From Streptosporangium sp. NBC_01495 (GTDB lineage Bacteria > Actinomycetota > Actinomycetes > Streptosporangiales > Streptosporangiaceae): a DNA stretch of 64,000 bases. The first letter of the stretch is position 1; every line of letters starts with the position of its first letter. Under the pieces are notes generated by a model. The model saw nothing but the letters and a program-made list of their open reading frames with translations. It had not been told where the DNA came from and did no database searches. The DNA lies in contig NZ_CP109430.1 in NCBI RefSeq assembly GCF_036250735.1, forward strand, positions 9,114,001 to 9,178,000, read 5' to 3'. The position numbers and the translations under genes are program-made. Shown piece after piece: positions 1 to 8,047 of this stretch.

Positions 1-171
1 GAGGAGTTCAGGACGGCGGAAGGGCACTGACACGCGGGTGGACGACGGTCCCGCGAGACAGACCTCCGCAGAAGTTTGAGACATATGTCGTTAAAACCCA
101 CTCATTCACCTGACAAGTGGGTCAATATCTTCTTACGGGAAAATCCACTATCCGTCGAAAGTGGGGTCCCG

Positions 172-876
172 ATGCGGAGAATGTCGCCGCGGACGACCGC
201 GGAAGCACTGCCGGAGAACCTGGACGGGCTACCCGTCAAACCCGGGGAATTCCTCGCCCTTGTGTCCGTGGACTTCACCGGGACGTACCAGGTCTACCTG
301 GCGGCCAAGGACGAGCGCATCAAGATGACCCGGCTGTCCATGAGCCTGCTCGCCGCCCCGTTCGCCGCCGCGGTCGCGCTGGCCAGCGCGAAGGTGGTCA
401 GCCCGCAGATGCTGACCACCTGGCACAGCGTTCCCTGGCACCTGTTCGCGATGGTCGCCGCGTTCGGGCTGCTCAGCGTGCTGCCCTTCCTGCGACTGGT
501 CGAGGCGGTCAACGCGCACATGAGGACCGCGCGGGCGCTCAACAACTTCCGCCTGCTCTACACGGTCCACCTCAAGGACCAGTTCGCGGCCCTCGGCTGG
601 ACGCCCAACCTGCCGGTGGACCCCCGCTATCCGGAGACGTACGCGCCACTGGCCTGGCCGGGGATCAACGTGATGATGCTGGCCCTGGTCAACAGCTCCT
701 ACATCGCGGTCGGCGTGCTCGGGATGATCGGGGCCGCGCCGACCGCCGCCCTGCTCCTGGTGATCATCGGGCTGCTCGCACTGGTCCACTATTTCGTCTA
801 CTACGTCCGCGCCAATGTCTCCCGGCAACGCCGACTCCCACACAACCCCTTCCATTTCCCCAACGTGGAGACCTGA
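172..876 (+). CDS. four-helix integral membrane protein of unknown function
   Basis: I do not recognise the family. The protein has a soluble N-terminus of about 70 residues, a pair of hydrophobic helices (nucleotides about 330-500), a central soluble part with a NNFRLLYT stretch and a W-x-P-x-L-P motif, and a second pair of helices near the C-terminus ending in a basic tail. That suggests four membrane spans with both ends cytoplasmic. In-frame starts exist at 76 (TTG) and 85 (ATG). I chose ATG 172 because a GGGG-type ribosome site precedes it and the stretch before it is AT-richer and carries a small inverted repeat (96-102/116-122). The stop abuts the ATG of the next gene, so the two are very probably one operon. 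Confidence 0.7.
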   Translation: MRRMSPRTTAEALPENLDGLPVKPGEFLALVSVDFTGTYQVYLAAKDERIKMTRLSMSLLAAPFAAAVALASAKVVSPQMLTTWHSVPWHLFAMVAAFGLLSVLPFLRLVEAVNAHMRTARALNNFRLLYTVHLKDQFAALGWTPNLPVDPRYPETYAPLAWPGINVMMLALVNSSYIAVGVLGMIGAAPTAALLLVIIGLLALVHYFVYYVRANVSRQRRLPHNPFHFPNVET

Positions 877-1560
877 ATGCCCGACCTCCTCAGATTCGCG
901 TCTTGTGGGGAGACGTGGATCTGGCTGATGCGACACGTGACAGACAACGGCGGGCCCGCCCTGGACGACCGCGGCCCGATCATCGAGGCTCCGGCGGTGC
1001 TGTTCGAGGTCACCGGCCTGGCCTGGGACGATCCTGTCCTGAAATGCTACGGCGACGCCGGAAAGATCCCGCTGTACTCCAGCAAGTTCAGCGAGCGGTC
1101 GATCGTCCCGCCGTTCAAGTACAGCTACGGAGGGCGGCTCCGCCAGTTCCTCGGCGTCGACCAGCTCGGCTGGATCGCCGACGTGCTGCGCGCCAAGCCG
1201 TACACCAAGAGCGGCTGGATCTCGCTGACCGTTCCCGGCGAGCCTCCCGACGCGGTGCCCTGCCTGACCAGTCTCGCCTTCAGGCTCCGTGCCGGGCGGC
1301 TGGTCATGACCGCCGCCTTCCGGTCGCAGAACGTCTTCACCTCATATCTGAACTACGTACCGCTGCGCGGCATCCAGAGCGAGGTCGCGGACGGCCTCAC
1401 GGTGGGCTGCGGATCGATGAGGGTCTTCGTCGACGTGCCGCACATCTACACCGCGGACGAGGCGACGGTCGAGAGGATCCTCCAGCTGTCGGAGCGCGAC
1501 GGGCCCGGCGCGGGAGACCCGGTACCGGACCCTGATCATCGGCCCTGCCCCATCTTCTGA
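877..1560 (+). CDS. thymidylate synthase-fold protein
   Basis: 227 residues. The centre matches the thymidylate synthase active-site region: VPC with the putative nucleophile Cys129, a strand ending in FRSQN at about 148-152 (ThyA has RS-x-D, so the Asp is replaced by Asn here), and PHIY at 188-191 corresponding to the HxY motif that contacts the nucleotide sugar. It is shorter than ThyA (about 264 aa) and its N-terminal third is divergent. The fold is a good inference. Whether it methylates or hydroxymethylates dUMP/dCMP, or only binds nucleotides, cannot be told from the sequence. It starts immediately after the stop of the upstream membrane-protein gene, so the two probably function together. 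Confidence 0.7.
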   Translation: MPDLLRFASCGETWIWLMRHVTDNGGPALDDRGPIIEAPAVLFEVTGLAWDDPVLKCYGDAGKIPLYSSKFSERSIVPPFKYSYGGRLRQFLGVDQLGWIADVLRAKPYTKSGWISLTVPGEPPDAVPCLTSLAFRLRAGRLVMTAAFRSQNVFTSYLNYVPLRGIQSEVADGLTVGCGSMRVFVDVPHIYTADEATVERILQLSERDGPGAGDPVPDPDHRPCPIF

Positions 1561-1633
1561 CCGTGCGGACCGCCGACGCGACGACCGGTCGTCTCCCGGC
1601 TCCCACCGTTCCGGCGGGTGAGGGGATAACGAT

Positions 1634-1790
1634 GACCGGTCGGCGCGTCAGGGGTAGACCCCTGATCACGGCGACGGCCGCCGGATCGACGCGACCGGTC
1701 GGCGTGTCAGGGAGAGGCCCGTGATCGCGGCGACGGCCGCCGGATCGACGCGCGACCGGTCGGCGTGTCAGGGGGAGACCCTCGCCCCGG
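1634..1790. repeat. about 60-bp tandem repeat containing the ankyrin gene 3' end
   Basis: GACCGGTCGGCGYGTCAGGG recurs at 1634, 1693 and 1754 (spacing 59 and 61 bp). The TCA in the third copy is the real stop codon of the minus-strand ankyrin gene (1768-1770). The first two copies also share about 35 bp more after the stop-codon motif, ending GGATCGACGC. The array therefore looks like duplications of the gene's terminal bases. Confidence 0.8.
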
Positions 1791-2985
1791 CCTCGGCGAG
1801 CATTCCGGCCAGCTCGGCGCTCCCGCCGAGCACGGCCAGCTCGTAGGGCGTACGGCCCTCGAAGATCGGATGGCCGGTACCGGGGCCGTTCACGCCCGCG
1901 CCGTGCTCGATCAGGAGCCGCAGGCGGCGGGGCCGCCGCATCATGGCCGCGGCGAGCACCTCGTCCTGGAGCATCTGCTCCGGTGTCGCGTGCGCGGGAC
2001 CGAGGCGCCGGTGCCACGGCCCGCCGTCTCCCCGGCCGAGACCGTACTCGAAGAGCAGTTCCAGGTGCTCGGTGTCGTCGGCGCCGAACCCGCTGAGCCC
2101 CCGGTTGTAGAGGGTCTGGCTGTCGTTGGGATCGGCGCCCGCCTCCAGCAGGAGCCGGGCCAGCTCGGCGGAGCGCGGGTGTGGCGACTCGCCGCGCTCG
2201 CCGCCGCCGAAGACCCCGGTGAGCGCGGTGAACGGCGAGGGCAGCCCGTCCCACAGGTATCCCGCGTCCGGGTCGGCACCGTGTTCGAGCAGCACCCGGG
2301 CGGTCTCCAGCGCGTCGCCGCCCTCGACCCGCGAGTACGCCAGGTAGAGCAGCGGCTCCCACCGGTGCGGCCCGCCCTCGGCCCGCGCCTGGGCCGGGTC
2401 GGCCGCCAGCGTCGCCGCCATCGCCTCCGCCTGACCGGTCGCGGCCATGGTGTGGACGCTCGCGACCGCGAGTCCCGGGTCCAGGGCCAGCGCCCGCGCC
2501 GCCCCGCGACCGCGCGACGGGTCGTCGTTCCCGTACGGGTCGTTGCCGTACGGCAGGCAGGCCAGCCGGAGGAACTCCGCGACCGGGTCCGCGCTCTCGG
2601 GTACCAGGTGGGGAGAGCGGGAGTGCCGCGCGAGGACGTCGAGGTGGGCGCGGAGCCGGGGCCAGCTCGCGAAGCCGTACGTCCTCGCGACCGTCAGCTG
2701 GGCGTCGGCCAGCGTGAATCCCTCCGGCGGGCGCGGACCTCCCCCGACCGGCGGTGGCGGCGCGGGCAGCCCCCGCGTCGCGGACCCCTCCGGCGGGCGC
2801 GGGTGGTCCTCGCCCCCCGGCGATACCGAGGGGCGCACCGGGAGCCCCGGTGCCGGGTGGGGGTGGAACTCCGCGACCAGCTCCAGCGCGGCGGTGTCGC
2901 CGGCGCGGACCGCCTTCCTGAGGCGCTTGGCCTGATTTCTCAGGTGTTCCAGGCTGGGGTTGTCGGGAAGACGGCGAACAGGCAC
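1768..2985 (-). CDS. ankyrin repeat protein
   Basis: 405 residues. The N-terminus (PDNPSLEHLRNQAKRLRKA) is a helical cap typical of actinobacterial ankyrin proteins. Several ankyrin-like units follow, each with an LLEHGADPDAG, LLLEAGADPND or LIEHGAGVNG signature, ending in TPYELAVLGGSAEL...LAEAGARV. No signal peptide or enzymatic domain is visible, so it is probably a cytoplasmic protein-binding scaffold. A Pro/Gly-rich insertion near residues 45-90 (PSGGRG-type repeats on DNA level) is unusual. The gene stands alone and its stop codon lies inside the downstream tandem repeat. Confidence 0.8.
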   Translation of the reverse strand: MPVRRLPDNPSLEHLRNQAKRLRKAVRAGDTAALELVAEFHPHPAPGLPVRPSVSPGGEDHPRPPEGSATRGLPAPPPPVGGGPRPPEGFTLADAQLTVARTYGFASWPRLRAHLDVLARHSRSPHLVPESADPVAEFLRLACLPYGNDPYGNDDPSRGRGAARALALDPGLAVASVHTMAATGQAEAMAATLAADPAQARAEGGPHRWEPLLYLAYSRVEGGDALETARVLLEHGADPDAGYLWDGLPSPFTALTGVFGGGERGESPHPRSAELARLLLEAGADPNDSQTLYNRGLSGFGADDTEHLELLFEYGLGRGDGGPWHRRLGPAHATPEQMLQDEVLAAAMMRRPRRLRLLIEHGAGVNGPGTGHPIFEGRTPYELAVLGGSAELAGMLAEAGARVSP

Positions 2986-3142
2986 GGGTGCCTCCCTTTC
3001 GTCGCGCCCGATGTCCGCGTGATCGGGCCGAAAAGGAGGTTGGCCGCATGAGCGGGGTGACGCTCAGGTGGGCTCTGCCCTTCCCGCGGACCGGGTGCGC
3101 CCTGCCGCGCGGCCTCCACCATAACGCCCGCGCCGCGAGAGC

Positions 3143-3268
3143 GCCGTCCCGGTCATTCCTCAGCCGTCCCGGTCACCCTCAGCCGTCCGGACCACCCTTA
3201 GCCGTCCTGATCGCCCTCAGCCGTCCGGGCCACCCTCAGCCGTCCTGATCGCCCTCGTCCTGGTCACC
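3143..3268. repeat. short intergenic tandem repeat (about 19 bp unit)
   Basis: Six or so imperfect copies of a CTCAGCCGTCCNGGNCACC-like unit lie between the start of the ankyrin gene and the end of copA. Units alternate between GTCCGGGCCACC and GTCCTGATCGCC forms. No coding capacity is apparent. Confidence 0.75.
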
Positions 3269-3303
3269 TTCAAGGGATGACGCCCACTCCGCGAGGGCGC
3301 CCC

Positions 3304-3337
3304 TCACCTGAAGCGGCGCGGTCGGAGGCCGTTGCCG
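3304..3337 (-). repeat. degenerate copy of the copA 3' terminus
   Basis: The 34 bp starting at 3304 match the last 34 bp of copA (3381-3414) at 27 positions. They still read N-G-L-R-P-R-R-F-R-stop, against N-S-L-R-L-R-R-F-R-stop in copA. The copy lies 77 bp downstream of the gene end on the same strand. Confidence 0.7.
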
Positions 3338-3380
3338 GTCGTCCACGCGGCCGACCCGAACACGGTCGTGATCCCGGACC

Positions 3381-5624
3381 TCACCTGAAACGACGCAATC
3401 GCAGGCTGTTGCTGACCACGAACACCGAGGAGAGCGCCATCGCACCCCCGGCGATCATCGGGGTGAGCAGCCCGAACGCGGCCAGCGGGATGGCGGCGAC
3501 GTTGTAGGCGAAGGCCCAGAACAGGTTGCCCCTGATGGTGCGCAACGTGCGGCGGGACAGCCTGATCGCGTCGGCGGCGACCCGCAGGTCGCCCCGGACC
3601 AGGGTGAGGTCGGAGGCCTCGATCGCGACGTCGGTGCCGGTGCCCATCGCCATGCCGAGATCGGCCTGGGCGAGCGCGGCGGCGTCGTTGACCCCGTCGC
3701 CGATCATCGCCACGGTACGGCCCTCGGACTGGAGCCGCTTGACGACCTCCACCTTGTCGGCGGGCAGCACGTCGGCGACCACGTCCTCGATGCCGACGGC
3801 CTCGGCGACCGTACGGGCCACCGTCTCGTTGTCGCCGGTCAGCAGGATCGGGCGCAGGCCGAGCGCGCGCAGCGCGGCGACCGCCTCGGCCGAGGTGGGC
3901 TTGATCGCGTCGGCGACGGTGAGCACCGCGCGGGCCTTCCCGTCCCAGCCGACCGCGACGGCCGTCTCCCCGCGCGCCCGTGCCCGCTCCAGCTCCTCCT
4001 CCAGCTCGGACGGCAGGTGCTGCGACCAGTCGGCGAGCAGCCGGGGCCGCCCGACGAGGACGGCGTGCCCGTCGACGACGCCCTGGACGCCGAGGCCCTC
4101 GATGTTCGCGAAGTCCTCGACCTCGGCGGTGGAGTCCGCCGCGCGGGCGACCGCGCGGGCCACGGGGTGCTCGGAGGCGGCCTCCAGCGCCCCGGCCAGC
4201 CGGAGCACCTCCTCGCGCTCCTCACCGGCGGCGGGGAAGACGTCCTTGAGGGTCATCGTGCCCGACGTCACGGTGCCGGTCTTGTCCAGGATCACGGTGT
4301 CGATGCCGTGGGTCGACTCCAGCGCCTCCGGGCCCTTGATCAGGATTCCCAGCTGGGCGCCTCGGCCGGTGCCGACCAGCAGCGCGGTCGGCGTGGCGAG
4401 ACCCAGGGCGCAGGGGCAGGCGATGATCAGTACCGCCACGGCGGCGGTGAAGGCCGCGGCGGCGCCGGAACCGGTACCGAGCCAGAAGCCGAGGGTGGCC
4501 ACGGACAGGGCGATCACGATCGGCACGAACACCGCGGAGATCCGGTCGGCCAGCCGCTGCACGGCGGCCTTGCCGTTCTGCGCGTCCTCCACCAGCCTGG
4601 CCATCTGGGCGAGCTGGGTGTCCGAGCCGACCCGGGTCGCCCTGACCACGAGCCGCCCCCCGGCGTTCACGGTGGCACCGACCACCGCGTCCCCCGGCCG
4701 CACCTCGACGGGGACCGACTCGCCGGTCAGCATGGACGCGTCCACGGCCGAGGAGCCCTCCTCGACCACGCCGTCCGTCGCGATCTTCTCCCCCGGTCGT
4801 ACGACGAAGAGGTCACCCACCTTGAGCCGGTCGACCGGGACGAGTTCCCCGGAGGCCAGCGTGACCTCCTTGGCGCCCATCGACAACAGCGCGCGGAGCG
4901 CGGCACCGGCGCGGCGCTTGGAGCGGGCCTCGAAGTAGCGGCCCGCGAGGATGAAGGTGACCACCCCGGCGGCGGCCTCGAAGTAGATGTTTCCCGAGCC
5001 GTCGCCCCTGGACAGGGTGAACTCGAAGCCGTGCCGCATGCCCGGCATGCCCGCCGTGCCGAAGAACAGGGCCCAGAGCGACCAGGAGAAGGCGGCGATC
5101 GTCCCCAGCGAGACCAGCGTGTCCATGGTCGCGGCGCCGTGCCGCAGGTTGGTCCAGGCCGCCCGGTGGAAGGGCCACCCGCCGTAGACCACGACGGGAC
5201 CGGCCAGGGCCAGGGAGAGCCACTGCCAGTTGTCGAACTGCAGCGCCGGGATCATCGCCATCGCGACGACCGGCACCGACAGCACGGCGGAGGTGGTCAG
5301 GCGCTGCCTGAGCGGGGCGAGCCCGTCGGGCTCTCCCTCCTCCCCTTCCCCGGCCGTCCCGTCCGTCCCGGTGGATACCGGCGGCGCGGGCAGTTCGGCG
5401 GTGTATCCGGCCTTCTCCACCTCCGCGACCAGGTCGCCGGGGGTGACCTCGGCGGGGTAGGCGACCTTCGCCTTCTCGGTGGCGTAGTTGACGGTCGCGG
5501 TCACGCCGTCCAGCTTGTTGAGCTTGCGTTCGATGCGGGCCGCGCAGGAGGCGCAGGTCATGCCGCCGATGGCGAGCTCGATCTCGCCGTGGGCGGGCGC
5601 TTCGCCGGTGGTCATGGACGTCAC
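3381..5624 (-). CDS. copA: copper-translocating P1B-type ATPase
   Basis: 747 residues from a GTG start preceded by GAGGAGAGG. Order of domains: one N-terminal heavy-metal-associated domain with MTCASC (residues 22-27), paired transmembrane helices, actuator loop with TGES, the ion-binding CPC motif (about 403-405) typical of Cu+ pumps, phosphorylation site DKTGT (about 445), the SEHP signature of P1B nucleotide-binding domains, and GDGVND (about 641). All catalytic residues are present, so it should export Cu+ from the cytosol. A CsoR-like palindrome at 5779-5795 lies upstream in its promoter region. No CsoR or CopZ gene is in the window. A further in-frame start at 5615 is possible. Confidence 0.95.
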   Translation of the reverse strand: MTSMTTGEAPAHGEIELAIGGMTCASCAARIERKLNKLDGVTATVNYATEKAKVAYPAEVTPGDLVAEVEKAGYTAELPAPPVSTGTDGTAGEGEEGEPDGLAPLRQRLTTSAVLSVPVVAMAMIPALQFDNWQWLSLALAGPVVVYGGWPFHRAAWTNLRHGAATMDTLVSLGTIAAFSWSLWALFFGTAGMPGMRHGFEFTLSRGDGSGNIYFEAAAGVVTFILAGRYFEARSKRRAGAALRALLSMGAKEVTLASGELVPVDRLKVGDLFVVRPGEKIATDGVVEEGSSAVDASMLTGESVPVEVRPGDAVVGATVNAGGRLVVRATRVGSDTQLAQMARLVEDAQNGKAAVQRLADRISAVFVPIVIALSVATLGFWLGTGSGAAAAFTAAVAVLIIACPCALGLATPTALLVGTGRGAQLGILIKGPEALESTHGIDTVILDKTGTVTSGTMTLKDVFPAAGEEREEVLRLAGALEAASEHPVARAVARAADSTAEVEDFANIEGLGVQGVVDGHAVLVGRPRLLADWSQHLPSELEEELERARARGETAVAVGWDGKARAVLTVADAIKPTSAEAVAALRALGLRPILLTGDNETVARTVAEAVGIEDVVADVLPADKVEVVKRLQSEGRTVAMIGDGVNDAAALAQADLGMAMGTGTDVAIEASDLTLVRGDLRVAADAIRLSRRTLRTIRGNLFWAFAYNVAAIPLAAFGLLTPMIAGGAMALSSVFVVSNSLRLRRFR

Positions 5625-5778
5625 GGCCTCTCCTCGTACCTTGCCTCGTGCCTTGTCCGTCGTCGTGCGCGGCCCGGTGCCGCCGTCCGGGAGCGAGCCC
5701 GGCCCCCGGCCCGGCACGAGATGGCGTCCCCAGAGTGGGTGTGCCCAGGCATGTGTCTCTCCTCGTTATGAGAACGCG

Positions 5779-5795
5779 TAACCCCTACGGGGTAT
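5779..5795 (-). promoter_or_regulatory. CsoR-type copper operator upstream of copA
   Basis: TAACCCCTACGGGGTAT is a near-perfect GC-centred palindrome of the actinobacterial CsoR class. It sits between the stop of the secreted metal-binding protein gene (5797) and the start of copA (5624). CsoR binds such sites and releases them when it binds Cu+. Assignment is by motif and context. Confidence 0.7.
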
Positions 5796-5796
5796 T

Positions 5797-6798
5797 TCAC
5801 GGCTGGTGACTGTGCCCATGGCCGTCCCCGGACGGCCCCGTGGCCCCGCCCCCTTCGGGATCCGGGCTCGTGGCGGCGGTGAACACGGCGGTGCGCACGG
5901 TCCCGGCGTGCTTGAAGTCCAGGTAGAGGCCGTAGGTCCCCGCGCTCGGCACCTCGGCGTAGAAGGTGATGTCCGGACCGGGCACGGTGCGCCCGTCACC
6001 GGGCGCGCCGTCGGGGTGCACGTGCAGGTAGGCCAGGTCGCCGTCACGCAGCGCGACCAGGTGCCCGTACGCGGCCAGGTAGGGCTGGAGGTCGGTGACC
6101 GGCTCGCCGTCCTTGGCGATCGAGAGGGTGAGCATGCTCGTACGGCCGGGGATGAGATCCCCCCTCAGGGTGACGGTGTAGTCGCCCACCTTGGCGGTCT
6201 CGGCCGGAATCGCGGGCGGCTCGGGCCGGTAGTCGCCCGCCACCGACAGGTCCATGCCGAGTGTCAGGGGTCCCGCCCCCTCGGGGGCGAAGTCGGCGAA
6301 CGCGCGGTACTCCCCCGCGACGGGAAGCTTGAGCGGGACCGACCACACCCCGCCTCCCAGCTGGGTGGGATGCAGGTGCTGGAAGCCCGTCAGGTCGCGG
6401 CGGACCACGATGAAGTGCAGCTTCTTGTCGTGCTGCGTGGTGAACTCGGTGACGGGAGAGCCATCGGGGCCGATCACCGTGAAGCGGAAGTCGGTCCGCT
6501 TGCCCACCTTGACCTCGTCGGTCTCCGGCATGAGCATGTATCCGCCCTGGGAGACCTGGAGCCCCGCGGGAACGGCCGGCGCCTTCGCGGCCGGCGCCTC
6601 CTGCCCGGCGCTCTGATGGGCGCCGTGCTCCGTGCCCTGCCCGGCGTCCTGGCCCGCGCCCCGCCCGACGCCGGCTCCCTGAGAGCTCTCCGCCGCGGCG
6701 CCTCCGACCGGCCCGGCCACCCGGCCCGCCCCCAGGGCGCCGCCGAACACCACGGCCAGCCCCAGCGCGTACGCACCCACCTTGATCGCGCCGTTCAT
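5797..6798 (-). CDS. secreted or membrane-anchored copper-associated protein, His-rich
   Basis: 333 residues. The N-terminal hydrophobic segment (residues about 5-30) is a signal or anchor. A Gly/Ala/Gln-rich linker with degenerate repeats follows (to about residue 75), then two beta-rich modules containing FQHLHPTQ and YLHVHPDG, and a GHGHSHQP C-terminus. The histidines suggest periplasm-facing metal binding. The family is often encoded next to copper ATPases, but its biochemistry is not known to me. The ATG at 6798 has an AGGAAGG ribosome site 9 nt upstream, whereas an in-frame GTG at 6807 is too close to it. The promoter carries its own CsoR-like operator. The gene ends 173 bp upstream of the copA start, same strand. 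Confidence 0.8.
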   Translation of the reverse strand: MNGAIKVGAYALGLAVVFGGALGAGRVAGPVGGAAAESSQGAGVGRGAGQDAGQGTEHGAHQSAGQEAPAAKAPAVPAGLQVSQGGYMLMPETDEVKVGKRTDFRFTVIGPDGSPVTEFTTQHDKKLHFIVVRRDLTGFQHLHPTQLGGGVWSVPLKLPVAGEYRAFADFAPEGAGPLTLGMDLSVAGDYRPEPPAIPAETAKVGDYTVTLRGDLIPGRTSMLTLSIAKDGEPVTDLQPYLAAYGHLVALRDGDLAYLHVHPDGAPGDGRTVPGPDITFYAEVPSAGTYGLYLDFKHAGTVRTAVFTAATSPDPEGGGATGPSGDGHGHSHQP

Positions 6799-6816
6799 CT
6801 TGACCACCCTTCCTCA

Positions 6817-6833
6817 ATACCCTATGGGGGTAT
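6817..6833 (-). promoter_or_regulatory. CsoR-type copper operator upstream of the His-rich protein gene
   Basis: ATACCCTATGGGGGTAT lies 18 bp upstream of the chosen start and matches the ATACCCC-N-GGGGTAT consensus reported for CsoR operators. Together with the copA site it suggests both genes are in one copper regulon. Confidence 0.75.
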
Positions 6834-6870
6834 CATCTCGCTCGGCTACAGTGCCACACCACCACCTTTT

Positions 6871-6936
6871 TCGCAACCCCCGGGGGGTATATCTGACGCG
6901 GTCTCCAGGACACAGGATCGCCGATACCAAGGGGAG
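6871..6936. repeat. intergenic repeat, copy 1, beginning with a CsoR-like palindrome
   Basis: AACCCCCGGGGGGTATAT at about 6875-6892 resembles a third CsoR-type palindrome. The following about 45 bp (CTGACGCGGTCTCCAGG...CACAGG...GCCGAT) recur with few changes at 7881-7936. The pair may be relics of a mobile or duplicated intergenic element. Confidence 0.6.
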
Positions 6937-6956
6937 AGAGGGAAGTTCTCAACAAA

Positions 6957-6997
6957 GTTCGCCGGGGTTCGTAACTGCGGCACGAACCCCGGCGAAC
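6957..6997 (-). terminator. perfect 16-bp inverted repeat
   Basis: Left arm GTTCGCCGGGGTTCGT (6957-6972) and right arm ACGAACCCCGGCGAAC (6982-6997) pair perfectly around a 9-nt loop. It lies about 200 bp beyond the 3' end of the SapA-like gene, so termination is the simplest role. No T-tract follows, so an operator role is possible. The rest of the 6834-7199 interval shows nothing coding. Confidence 0.5.
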
Positions 6998-7199
6998 CTA
7001 CAGATCCCCTGCGAGCCGTCGTTTCCGTTCAGGAAACTCTCGTGATCGGGATACGTCACTCCGACTCACCTGGCCGGCTGGGAGACCGGGCCTTCTCGAA
7101 GGGCCGGCACGTCATCCCGCTTCGCGCCGACCGGACACCTCACACGCCGACGCGCCGACCTCCCGGCGAACCGTGGGCGTCGTGCGGCCGCTCTTTCGC

Positions 7200-7619
7200 T
7201 CAGCGGCAGTGCGCCTTGTACAGTTGCCGCACCCCGCTCGCGACCTGCCCCCGGAGGCTGATGCACTTACCACGGGCCGAGACGTACACGGGACCCGCGT
7301 AGTGCACGAACAACCCGTTGTCGGCGTCTGCCCAGGACGTCTTTCCGCTGAGGCTGATCGCCACCTGCTTGCGGTTCTTGCTACCGGCGTAGCGACCGTA
7401 GCCGTAGGCGAGGGCACAGTTCTTGCCAGAGCTGGAGTTGTAGTAGACCTCCAGGGTGCCTGTCCTGGCACCACCGGCGGGGATGGGGTAGACGCCGACG
7501 CGGTTGTAGCCGCCGCCGCAGGGGCCGGCCGCACTGGCCGGAGTGGCGCCGGACACCAGCCAGGTGGAGACCAGCACCGCCGCACCGGCCAGAGTGGCGA
7601 TCTTGCTTCGAGTTCTCAT
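7200..7619 (-). CDS. SapA-like secreted spore-associated protein
   Basis: 139 residues from ATG 7619 with an AAGGAA ribosome site. A Sec signal peptide (basic N-terminus, hydrophobic core, ASA-type cleavage near residue 31) precedes a mature domain of about 108 residues. The mature part starts AGPCGGGYN and contains LEVYYNSSSGKNCALAY and GPVYVSARGKCISLRG, with four Cys likely forming two disulfides. This matches the small secreted spore-associated protein family of Streptomyces (SapA). Function within the spore coat or sheath is not established. It is monocistronic. Confidence 0.7.
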   Translation of the reverse strand: MRTRSKIATLAGAAVLVSTWLVSGATPASAAGPCGGGYNRVGVYPIPAGGARTGTLEVYYNSSSGKNCALAYGYGRYAGSKNRKQVAISLSGKTSWADADNGLFVHYAGPVYVSARGKCISLRGQVASGVRQLYKAHCR

Positions 7620-7821
7620 GGGGATTCGTTCCTTCTGTCGATCATCGCCGTCCCCCGGGGCCCGTGGCCTCATGGGGACGAAGGGCCAAATGATCGTATA
7701 GGCCACTTTGTGGGCATATTAGGGAAGTACCGAAATAACCTCGCCGGGCACGGACGGGCGCGCCTTCAAGACCAGGGCGTCCAGGCGGGGCCGGCCGGGC
7801 GGCGGCCTCCCGCCTGGACGA

Positions 7822-7868
7822 TCAGGACGGCAGGCGCCGGACGCGCTCCGAGGACGGGTCGTAGAGGG
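7822..7868 (-). repeat. exact 47-bp copy of the 3' end of the flavoprotein gene
   Basis: The 47 bp 7822-7868 are identical to 9640-9686, which are the last bases of the minus-strand dimethylglycine dehydrogenase-like gene including its TCA stop. They still read Y-D-P-S-S-E-R-V-R-R-L-P-S-stop. The two copies bracket the sigma-factor operon at 8048-9338. Confidence 0.9.
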
Positions 7869-7880
7869 CAGCAGCCCCAG

Positions 7881-7936
7881 GGGGGGTATACCTGACGCCG
7901 GTCTCCAGGTCACAGGGTGGCCGATGCGCAGGAGGA
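7881..7936. repeat. intergenic repeat, copy 2
   Basis: It begins GGGGGGTATACCTGACGCC and matches 6882-6936 through the GTCTCCAGG, CACAGG and GCCGAT blocks with one indel. It directly follows the 47-bp repeat. The remaining interval 7620-8047 between SapA-like and sigma factor genes has no other recognisable content. Confidence 0.6.
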
Positions 7937-8047
7937 TGACGGGACTTACCGGAATTCTGAGGATCTCGGGGATCCTGGGATGTCGAGGGCGGGCAACCCT
8001 TCCCCCCGCCCAGGCGTATGAGGGTGTATGAGATCGGATGAACTGAG

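Noticed and set aside
1..30. Possible tail of an upstream gene (in-frame codons ending in TGA at 28-30).
   Set aside because: Only nine codons are visible and no family can be assigned; it may be chance.
117..1535. Long overlapping frame spanning the two first genes.
   Set aside because: Arg/Gly-rich shadow translation of the real genes in another frame; no domain content.
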